Below, one piece after another: positions 56,031 to 64,000 of a stretch of DNA of 64,000 nt. The translations under genes were made by a program, and so were the position numbers. The notes beneath the pieces are model-generated. The model did not search any database. It saw only the letters and a list, made by a program, of their open reading frames with translations, and was not told the DNA's origin. Numbering within the stretch: the stretch's first letter is position 1; the number at the start of each line of letters is the position of its first letter. Origin of the DNA: Ursus arctos (Eukaryota > Chordata > Mammalia > Carnivora > Ursidae); NCBI RefSeq assembly GCF_023065955.2, contig NW_026622952.1, positions 35,165,813 through 35,229,812 on the forward strand, given 5' to 3'.

Positions 56031-56149
56031 AGTAACAAGAGTTGTTTACAGTGACTGAGTGTCTCTTGAGTGTTGTGTGGTGTGAGGTGTAATGGAGTCG
56101 CTGGGGGACTGGGAGCAGTGCTCGAGTCAGGAGTGCCGGCTTGGGGGAG

Positions 56150-56290
56150 ACAGGCCCACGTCTGAGTTCCAGTTCTCGCATCCTCCTAGCTCGGTGCCCT
56201 GGGGACCTGCTTCCTAACTTCTCTGCATCTCAGCTTCCTCATCTGTGAAGCGACACAGTGAGGAGATGTAACATTCCTGAAAATTCTGAG
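56150..56290 (+). repeat. MIR SINE, degraded
   Basis: 'tgagttccagttctcgcatc', 'tcggtgccctggggacctgc', 'tctctgcatctcagcttcct' and 'catctgtgaagcg' follow the plus MIR order. Confidence 0.7.
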
Positions 56291-57140
56291 CCATGTGATA
56301 GATACGTCGGGCCTGATCGTAACTACGGTATTCTCTTATTTGAAGATGCCTCTTTTTTCATTTCTGAAATCAGGGCGCCCTTGGAAGTGAGCCACGGGTT
56401 CCCTGACTCTGTGGATTCACGGTGCCTTTCATGCTTCGGTAACTTTGTCCTGGCATTCCTAAGGCGAAAGAAATTCTGTTCACTAATTTAGGTCCAGATG
56501 ACTAAATAAATCTTTAAAGGATGTCCTAACAACTTAGTAGCAATTTGAAAACTATTTTTTTTATTCTTCAGGAACTCCAGTTACTAAGGAGACGTATGTG
56601 CATGCTGGGCACTGCACCACCTCTCAGACGTGGGCATTAGATTGGACACTGCTACCCTTATCCATGCTCCACACTGAGCACGACTCTTTTGCACACTATC
56701 GCTTTTTATCACAGCGGCCATCCAAGAGCCGGCCTCTCGGAGATGTTTTCATCAACAGGCATGTAGCACAATCTAATTTGAGGCGCTACGATAACCCAGG
56801 CTGGTTGTTGGCATGATATCTGACAGAGGTCAAGTGCTGTTTTCTAATTTGGTTATACTGCGTTTACTCCCGAATCAGCAACATAAAAGCCTGCCTTGCT
56901 TTTTCTTTAAGAATTTCCTACTTTGTATTACCCTGAATAATTGATATATTTTGTTTTGTTCTAAACACATTCCTTTTTCTAAATTTCCAACCCTATTTAT
57001 TTTACTGTTGTAAAATTTTGTTTACTAATTCCCGCATAAAGGAATCGTTCCGTGAATGCTTTTTGATGAAATACTATGCCAAAGACACCATTTTTTTGTT
57101 CAGGCGAACACAGACGTGGACACAGGCGATACAAAACTTG

Positions 57141-57142
<2 letters not shown>
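56291..57142. other. Intron, unique sequence
   Basis: No exon or repeat recognised. Confidence 0.4.

Positions 57143-57174
<32 letters not shown>
57143..57174. repeat. (TG)n microsatellite
   Basis: About 16 pure TG units. Confidence 0.95.
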
Positions 57175-57176
<2 letters not shown>

Positions 57177-57439
57177 TTATTGATCTAGTATGGCTAACCA
57201 GCCACTTCTTATGCAAAAAGTTCTGATCTAGCTTCTTTTACGTAGGCCCGACCTAAGGATGATGAGTTCGTAAAAAAAAAAAAAACACTAGGCTATCTTC
57301 AGTGTCTCTTTCTATGAACCAAATTAATTACTCGGTGAGATGACTGTACTGAACTGTGGATTCCGTGGACGACGGAGCATTGGAGAAATATGCACTTGTA
57401 CGCAATATTCCTTCTTACCCGTCCTTCTGGTTCTCTTCT

Positions 57440-57630
57440 TCCTCTTCAGTTCTTTCATTCATTCAAAAACTATTTCTTGAGCACTCCGGTCGTTGTGTCC
57501 TGGGGGTCTGTCCCTCCCAAGCGTCCTGAGCATGCAGTGAAAAGGCAGGCGTCACGTGGTGTGCTGTAAGGACTCAGCACAGTGCCCGGCGCACAGGAAG
57601 TCGTTGGCAAATGGCAGACAGAATTAATAT
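57440..57630. repeat. Old L2/MIR-type fragments
   Basis: 'ttctttcattcattcaaaaa', 'tatttcttgagcactccggt' and, on the right, 'ctcagcacagtgcccggcgc' with 'gcaaatggcag' are typical old-LINE end words. Too worn for one continuous assignment. Confidence 0.45.
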
Positions 57631-57899
57631 TAATATTATTAAGTTTATGTATTATGCATTAAAAAGCTCCACCAGAAGGAACACAGAGATGAAATATGAA
57701 TCAGTAGATCGTGACTATTTTATTGTAAACTTTGGCTGGAGAGAGAATCTGAGACTTCTCTATGACAAGAGACATAATGATTCCCTTGTTGGCATCTGTC
57801 ACATGCTCTTTAGTTTTTAGATTACACATGTGTTGAAGGATCTGTCCTCAACCCATTAAAAAATATGTATGGTCCTCAGGGGTATTTAGTACATCAGAA

Positions 57900-58110
57900 G
57901 TGTTTAAAACCCTCAAGGATTAGTAAGTAATTAGCCTTCCTGCCTAATGTGTAAACAGCAGAGCAATCTTTGATTTTGGCACAATCAATGTAATTTTGAT
58001 ATTAACAGATCAGCAGCCAACAGTTAAATAAACTTTGACACCCAGAGCAGACCTGTCAACAGAGGCACAATCAAATCTACTGTTGATTGATCAGCCAGCT
58101 AATTTCCTTT
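57900..58110. promoter_or_regulatory. Candidate conserved non-coding enhancer C
   Basis: Repeat-free block with TAATTAG (57928-57934), two TCF/LEF words CTTTGAT (57968-57974) and CTTTGAC (58033-58039), a MEIS/TGIF word CTGTCA (58053-58058) and the PBX word TGATTGAT (58084-58091), plus two CAATCAA words. This dense mixture with no transposon pattern is how deeply conserved vertebrate enhancers often read. Function and conservation are inference. Confidence 0.45.
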
Positions 58111-58658
58111 TAGTTTAGACATTTGTGAAACACTTTTCTTACACGTTTGTGATCCACATATGTACGAAGCTTCTTCCTTAAACAAACAACAAAACAAAAA
58201 ATGAAAAATAGTTAGATAATTGTAGGGCGCTCGTGACTTGCCCTGTGAAGCCAGATTTGAGATGGCTACATTTGGGTGTCCACACACCTGCTGAACAGTC
58301 CCTGCGAGGCCCCGATTCTTCGGAGCTGGTATCTAGGAGACAGCTACACTTCCCTCTCTCATTGTTGTGACCTGTATGCAAAAACCTCTAGTCCTTGAGC
58401 TCCCCTTCACCAAATCCTTCCTTTTCTCAGAAAAAAAGAGTAATTCCATAGTGCATAATTTACATTTGTAAATTGACTTTGTAGGCACTCCCAAACGAGG
58501 GGAAAAAAAGCCTTTTATTTGTGAAATACAGGCCAATGGCTGTTGCAGCTTGAGAAAACCAAACAGGACCTTTGTAGCCACCACAGGGCTGGCACAGGTT
58601 CCAATGGACAGACAGATGACATTCTGAAGGATTTTCTCTCTCCTGTGGTCTTTAGAAA
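58111..58658. other. Intron, unique sequence
   Basis: No exon or repeat recognised. Confidence 0.4.
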
Positions 58659-58673
58659 ACATCTTTCTCTTTT

Positions 58674-58907
58674 CTTTTCTTTTCTTTTCTTTTCTTTTCT
58701 TTTCTTTTCTTTTTTTTTAAAGATTTTATTTATTTATTTGAGACAGAGAGAGACAGCCAGCGAGAGAGGGAACACAAGCAGGGGGAGTGGGAGAGGAAGA
58801 AGCAGGCTAACAGTGGAGGAGCCTGATGTGGGGCTCGATCCCAGAACATCAGCATCACGCCCTGAGCTGAAGGCAGACGCTTAACGACTGCGCCACCCAG
58901 GCACCCC
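58674..58907 (-). mobile_element. Carnivore SINE with (TTTTC)n tail
   Basis: Reversed: a pentanucleotide TTTTC tail of about eight units, 'aaagattttatttatttatt', 'gccagcgagagagggaacac', 'gcatcacgccctgagctgaa', end 'ccacccaggcacccc'. Duplicated target ACATCTTTCTCTTT (58659-58672 and 58908-58921). Confidence 0.97.
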
Positions 58908-58922
58908 ACATCTTTCTCTTTC

Positions 58923-59239
58923 TAAAAACAGTTTCCTTTGGAAAGCAATGCTTATGGAAGTGAAATTGATTATTATTACTCTCCTACTCAAATATTTTCA
59001 TTTCATGAAGAGCTTGGCCTCTGGCTTTGGATTGCTGTATGAGCTTGACTTCTCAGTCCGTCTAATTGCTGGAGCTCTGAATTCCAGCTCTGGAAGGAGG
59101 GAGTTAAAACTTTCTAGAGAAACGTGTGACTCTGGGATGCAAATGGCTTTCAGAGTGGCATACAGAAGGCACTGGGAGAGTCCAAATGTAATAAGGTTCA
59201 CTATTACAGATGAAGACTTAGGCTGGAAAGGAACAGTGA
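58923..59239. other. Intron, unique sequence
   Basis: No exon recognised. A minus frame of 67 codons overlaps without a known motif. Confidence 0.4.
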
Positions 59240-59415
59240 TCCTTCATGATTAATGACACGCAGTTACTTCACCAGCGTTAATTGTCAGTGCAGGATATTA
59301 CGGGACCGTGACCCTGTGTCTGCAGAGTTGACAGTCCTGAACACAGCTTCATGAACAGGACCGGGAGCTGCTTGTTTAATTGACAAACTTAGCTGAAGCA
59401 GGGAGTCATTTTATA
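59240..59415. promoter_or_regulatory. Candidate conserved non-coding element D
   Basis: Repeat-free, with CATGATTAATGACA, GCGTTAATTGTCAG and GTTTAATTGACAAAC, three homeodomain words with adjacent TGAC/GTCA half-sites. Looks like regulatory rather than transposon sequence. No conservation data here. Confidence 0.33.
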
Positions 59416-59554
59416 AAAATCTAAAATATTTTAACTGAAAACACCTTTTTGATGTAGGGCCAAGGACTCTCCTTTGCATGTGATTTTGCATAGTTTTCCT
59501 TGAATAAATCATACCTATAATGTATCGTCTGTGATATCCAGCTTTGGTTTCTGT

Positions 59555-59690
59555 AAAGAAGGATAAAATGAATTAATTATTGAAGCTGGGTGATAGGTAC
59601 ATGAGTATACTATTCTGTCCGCTTTTGAATTTTGGGAAGTTTCCATGTTAAAAATGTTTTAAAAATAAAAATATTAAGAAATAAAGTGAT
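59555..59690 (+). mobile_element. L1 3' end fragment
   Basis: 'gaagctgggtgataggtaca', 'tgagtatactattctgtccg', 'cttttgaattttgggaagtt' and 'tccatgttaaaaatgtttta' are the last ~130 bases of an old L1 in plus orientation, ending in A-rich sequence. Confidence 0.75.
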
Positions 59691-61699
59691 CAAAAATTTA
59701 AAACATATGAAGAGATATGGAAGCACAGAATCATTGTTGAGTTTTATGGTATTTTAAGAATCAAGGAGATCCACTCCACTGTAGCTGTCTATGACTGAGC
59801 TTTTGAGCCAAGTGCTGTGGATGCAAAGATGGTTAAAGATAAGTACTACCCTTGAGAAAACCGTGATTTGATGTATAGAAGACAGATGTATAAACCCAAC
59901 AAATTACTTACGGTGTCCTGAACGCTCTAACAGAGTGTGTGGGGCGGGAAAGAAGCCATGCTAGGAACTTGGGGAATACATCACAGACTAGTTGTCAGTA
60001 CTAAATCAGAAAAAAATAGTTATTTATCAGGTCATTCCTATTGCAAAGTGAGCGTGTTGGCCAGGTTGTGCACAATGGAGACTGAAGCCGCTATACTCCT
60101 CCACATTCTAGAAAATATACCTTTCTTTGAGCCTAACATGGGGCTGATATGCAGGTCTTCCAGATGGTAGCGATACTCAAATACCTTGAGGAGATGTCGT
60201 TATTCAATCAGGTATTTACTGAGCACACTTCTAAGATACATGGGTGAAAAGTTGTGTAAGTTCTGTTTGCATTCGAGTTTGATGTCTAGTGAAGAATGTT
60301 TGGAAGAATTTACTTATTCAGCAAATTATGGCACTTCCCTATTTTCAACCTACCTTTCATTCATTCAACAGATACTCATCTAATATTTTCCACGTCCAGT
60401 CCAGACCTCAGTGCTAGATGCTGGGTTCGTCAACAGAGAAGACAGACACAGTTACAGAGCAATCCACAATCTGATACTATTTAGTTAAGTCTTTTATTAT
60501 GCACCTACAAATACCAAATATCCTATGTGTATACATTTACATATGTAAAAGTGTTTTAAGTATCCCGGGAGAACTGACAGCAAGTTAATGAGAGTGATTG
60601 TCTGTGGGTATGGAGACAATGAATCAGATCACCTTTACTGGAAAGATTTCATTTCTTCTATAGAGAAGATGATGACAAAATTTCAGCCGTTGCCGAAAGC
60701 ATGGGGTGGTGGCTCTGCAGGTGTTTGTCATTTTTAAAATTTCTCTTGGATGTTTAAAATTTCTCCCAAGGAGGGAAAACACAGGAGAATCCCAGTTGCA
60801 GAATTTGGGGGATGGAGGTGGGGGAGACAGAAGACAGATCTCATTTTAGCTGAGGAGAGAATTGTCACATTCATTGGTGAGAAATCCATGGCAAAGTGAC
60901 ATTAATTGGTTATTGATAGAACAGTTTATTTACTTATCTATTTAGTAATTTTGTCCCTTGGATTTTGTAGATCGTTTCCAGGTTGTATTATGTTTATTTT
61001 GAACAAAAGTGAGTTGTGCTCAGGTCAGTTCTGGGGGGTGTAAAGTGCTGTGTGTGCCGGTGGAAGAGGCATTGAAGAGTGAAATCTGTGGCATTTCTCA
61101 GGAGAAGAAGTTTTGTGAAAACAGAGAAGGTTCGATCTTCTTGGGGGATCACGAACGTTGCAGAGGGCTCAGGAAAACCATGTCCCCAGGACAGCGAAGG
61201 CGTTTTCGGTCCCTGATGTCGGGGCACATCATTTCGGAGGCAGCTGAAAGACGCCGTAACAGGTCTGACAAAGACTTTTGGAAATGAGCTCTTGTCCTCA
61301 CTCAGTGTGCTCTTTTACCTGTGGTTTGTTTTGCTAGGACACATCATTTCCTCTATCCTTGCCAAGAACTGCAGTCATCGTATCCTCCCTTTAGAATGTA
61401 TTTCTTGAAGCTCTTTAAAAAACCTTCAGTCATGAGATGCTTAATGTTCTAAATCTGAATAATACATTTTGAGTGTGGCTGCAGAGCTCTCTTAGGAATA
61501 CAGGTTTTTAAATGGAACAATTTAAAATATTTTCTATGTAAATGGGCACTCAGGGTAAATGATTTTGGTAAGAATGCAGGGATGTTTCTGTGTAACTGGT
61601 CCCATTCTAAAACAAATAAATACAAGGTATTGGCTGAATTTGAGATTAAAAAAACCCCACTTTTTAATTGTTTCAAATGACCTCTTGGTGTTTAATCAA
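59691..61699. other. Intron, unique sequence with L2-like scraps
   Basis: The part at 60200-60470 has 'cattcattcaacagatactc' and 'ctcagtgctagatgctgggt', old-LINE words. The rest is unique and AT-rich. No exon is recognised. Confidence 0.45.
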
Positions 61700-62170
61700 A
61701 AGGCAGCACCGCATCGTGGTGAAAATCATGGGCTGTCTAGCCAGACTGACTCCATTTCAGGTCCTGAATTCAGCATTTATTTACTGTGTGATCCCAGACA
61801 AAGTACGTGGCTCTTCTTAGCCTTAATGCCCTCATTTATAAAACGGTCATTGTAAGAACAACTATTTGAGAAACGATTGATGTGGGGCGCCTGGGTGGCT
61901 CAGTCTTTAAGGGTCAGCTCAGGGCGTGGTCCCACGGTCCTGGGATCCAGCCCCGTATTGGGCTCCCTGTTCAGCTGGGAGCCTGCTTCTTCCTCTCCCA
62001 CTCCCCATACTTGTGTTCCCTCTCTCGCTGGCTGTCTCTCTCTGTCACATAAATAAATAAAATCTTAAAAAAAAAAAGAGAAACGATTGACGTGAGGAGT
62101 AAATGAGGTCATGTATGTAGAAGGTGCCAGGCACACAGCAAGAACGTAATAATAAGTCACACCTAACTGT
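61700..62170 (+). repeat. MIR SINE, split by a younger SINE
   Basis: Left part 61700-61883: 'gcatcgtggtgaaaatcatg', 'gctgtctagccagactgact', 'ttactgtgtgatcccagaca', 'gccctcatttataaaacggt'. Right part 62078-62170: 'gaggagtaaatgaggtcatg', 'gaaggtgccaggcacacagc'. Nearly full-length MIR interrupted by the SINE at 61884-62077. Confidence 0.9.
61884..62077 (+). mobile_element. Carnivore SINE inside MIR
   Basis: Starts GGGGCGCCTGGGTGGC, middle 'agggcgtggtcccacggtcc', 'tccctctctcgctggctgtc', tail 'ataaataaataaaatcttaa'. Duplicated target GAGAAACGATTGA(T/C)GT at 61868-61883 and 62078-62093. Confidence 0.97.
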
Positions 62171-62304
62171 TGGCCTCAGCATTGGCTGGTGTATTAACTG
62201 TGTCGTTTGTGAAACCGACCTGCCCTTCTTACTCAGCACGCACCCCCAAGTATGCCCTATTCTCTCAGCTCTTGGGCGATACCCTCTTCCACCAGGTGGA
62301 TGCA

Positions 62305-62425
62305 GGATTTAATTTCCCTGTGCTCCTCTTCCCTGCCTGTAAAAAGTGAATGGTAATAGTACCACCTGCTTGGATTGTTGTAGGATTAAATAGTAGTAGT
62401 TACCTTACTCTCAGTACTCAGCAAA
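62305..62425 (+). repeat. MIR SINE fragment
   Basis: 'cctgcctgtaaaaagtgaat', 'ggtaatagtaccacctgctt' and 'ggattgttgtaggattaaat' are the 3' half of MIR in plus orientation. Confidence 0.75.
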
Positions 62426-62429
62426 TGTT

Positions 62430-62640
62430 TGCGGATTTTTGTAGTACACGCGCTCTTGTCTTTGCTTGGAATGCCTTTCCCTCTTACTTCTTCCTGAAGA
62501 CTCCCTGGCGGTCGCCTTTCTCTGGGACATTTTTGGGGTTCTCCCAAGCAGTGTTTATGTTCCCTCTGTGTGTCCCAGGACCACTTGGTACATACTACTA
62601 TAGCGGTTGGCATCTTGTGTTATAATTAGTTGGGTTTTTC
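62430..62640 (+). repeat. Probable L2 LINE fragment
   Basis: 'gtctttgcttggaatgcctt', 'tccctcttacttcttcctga' and 'agactccctggcggtcgcct' follow the L2 3' order. Confidence 0.6.
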
Positions 62641-63212
62641 CTTGATTCTGTGCTAGCCTAACTTGTAACAAGGTGCTGTTGTGTAAGAAGCTTCCATCTC
62701 AGGGTAAGTAGAGAGCGACTCTTGGCCAGTAGTGAAGACTTACTTCCTTTCAAAAGTAGAAGCCCGTAGACTATTTTTAGCTCGCACATTTATTACTTGT
62801 CCTTAAACTGATACGTAGGAGTTCAAAATTGGCAGGTGGAGTGTTTTCCAATTTAGCTCCACACTACTGTTGGTCAGTTCAATGCTGGTTTGGGTCATAA
62901 TCACTCGATGGGGACCCAGGTGCTCGCAGGGCTGTTGCTGTAGTCTCTGGAGAAGCCATTAACTTTTTAATACTTTATTCTTAAAATTGAGATAATGAGA
63001 CCTAACTTCCTGGGTTGCCATTATGATTAAATGAGACAACAGGTAAAATACTGTCCCTGGTACTTAAGGTGTGGCGCTCAGTAAACCTGAGCTCTTTTCT
63101 TCTCCTTGCTCCCGGTTTATCCGTTGTGGAAAGAAAATGCTGATTCTTAAAGATCATGAGAAAAGTAAGATAAGCGATATCTGCTAATTAAAATTCCATG
63201 CGGTGGTGGCGT
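62641..63212. other. Intron, unique sequence with worn MIR-like words
   Basis: At 62960-63090 'ttgagataatgagacctaac', 'ttcctgggttgccattatga' and 'ttaaatgagacaacaggtaa' look like another old plus-strand MIR. No exon. Confidence 0.5.
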
Positions 63213-63228
63213 TATAGTCTTGATAATT

Positions 63229-63422
63229 TTTTTTTAAAGATTTTATTTTTTTATTTGACAGAGAGAGACAGCCAGGGAGAGAGGGAACACAAGCAGGGGG
63301 AGTGGGAGAGGAAGAAGCAGGCTCCCAGCAGAGGAGCCTGATGTGGGGCTCGATCCCAGAACGCTGGGATCACGCCCTGAGCCGAAGGCAGACGCTTAAC
63401 AACTAAGCCACCCAGGCGCCCC
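63229..63422 (-). mobile_element. Carnivore SINE, young subtype
   Basis: Reversed: 'aaagattttatttttttatt', 'gccagggagagagggaacac', 'ctgggatcacgccctgagcc', end 'ccacccaggcgcccc'. Perfect 16-base duplicated target (63213-63228 and 63423-63438). Confidence 0.97.
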
Positions 63423-63438
63423 TATAGTCTTGATAATT

Positions 63439-64000
63439 ATTTGCATGTCCTCATGGGGACATTGAAGTTCTTGGTGTCATAGTTGGGGTGGAGCGGTGTT
63501 CATAGCCACCAGCCAGCCAGACCTAAAGATCAGGCACCAAAGAAAGATGGAGAAATGTACAAAAACGGAGCGCTCAGAAATGATCTCAAGTCGTACAAAC
63601 TCAGGAGCCACGTTGCTAACCAAATACTCAAATAGGCAAGGTTTCAGAGAATCAAAATACTGATTCCTTAAACAGGGGAACTCAAAGATACCATTTTCCT
63701 TCTGTTCTCCTTCTTTAATTTCGGTAAACTGGCATTATAGGCCCCATGTTTTGGGTTTGGGATTTGCTGTATTTTTAAAAATTGAGCATTCATTTATTTC
63801 ACATTTTCACCAAGTATTTTTATATTGGTAAATCATATTTCCTTATTGAGTTCCTGTTGTTGTTTCAGGCTGAGGGTCTTATAATTTTAGAAATTTAGCC
63901 GAATGATGCTTTACATTTTGGGCTTTCACGTGGGAGTGCTCTGTGGTGGTCAGCGTTACGTAATGTTCTGGCCCATCCCACGTCTCCTGGAGCCCCTTTT
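63439..64000. other. Intron, unique sequence to the right edge
   Basis: No exon or repeat recognised. Confidence 0.4.

Larger units (their letters stand above)
26330..64000 (+). other. STOX2: STOX2 intron 1 (5' part, runs off the window)
   Basis: After the donor at 26330 I find no further exon with a recognisable STOX2 sequence to the right edge. The next STOX2 exon should begin with the residues after GYMTSG and reach the Storkhead domain; none appears in any + frame. The first intron of STOX2 is very long in mammals as I recall it, which fits >37.6 kb here. That this whole span belongs to the intron is inference from one boundary. Confidence 0.82.

Overview
This window is vertebrate nuclear DNA from a carnivoran mammal. 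It holds at least 21 copies, plus one fragment, of the tRNA-derived carnivore SINE (SINEC/CAN SINE family). These start GGGGCGCCTGGGTGG, have a CT-rich middle, and end in AATAAATAAATAAAATC plus poly-A. The younger copies (GGCGTGATCCCGGCG..., CTCGCTGGCTGTCTCTATCTC...) look to me like the bear/panda type, so an arctoid caniform, probably an ursid, is likely. Intact ~16-base target-site duplications, L1 ORF2 fragments, MIR, L2 and MaLR (MLT1-type) LTRs fit the same picture. There is no bacterial, viral or organellar gene content. Nearly all short open frames are chance ORFs, many of them lacking an ATG start.

Layout. Bases 1 to about 24,500 are intergenic: unique sequence with MIR/L2/L1/SINE insertions, one MaLR solo LTR and several low-complexity tracts, and no gene I can support. 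At about 24,520-26,420 there is a strong CpG island with GC boxes, a minus-strand G-quadruplex tract and an inverted CCAAT box. At 26,164-26,329 on + lies the one convincing coding segment: the first coding exon of STOX2 (storkhead-box 2). It encodes 55 residues plus one base and ends at a consensus splice donor. Everything from 26,330 to the right edge (>37 kb) reads as STOX2 intron 1 (an inference, because exon 2 is outside). It holds repeats, several repeat-free AT-rich blocks that look like conserved regulatory elements, and two further CpG-rich patches (about 40.54-40.89 kb and 47.64-48.09 kb).

Most interesting points. (1) The promoter island contains a second, very short ATG exon candidate (25,239-25,263) with an ideal Kozak context and a GTAAGT donor, in the same splice phase as the canonical exon. 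(2) A strong branch point and 3' splice site at 25,874-25,896 suggests a spliced 5' leader. (3) An intronic CpG island at 47.6-48.1 kb contains an ATG open frame ending at a good donor, again in phase 1 and with the same split glycine codon, so it is a candidate alternative first exon. (4) A block at 57.9-58.1 kb is rich in homeodomain, TCF/LEF, PBX and MEIS-type motifs. (5) Unusual DNA structures include a CA/TG hairpin inside a SINE, a 138-base pure purine run, a 12-bp G-quadruplex minisatellite, a nested inverted SINE pair, and a 25-base SINE head flanked by duplicated target sequence. No new protein system is visible; the novelty, if any, is regulatory and isoform-level.
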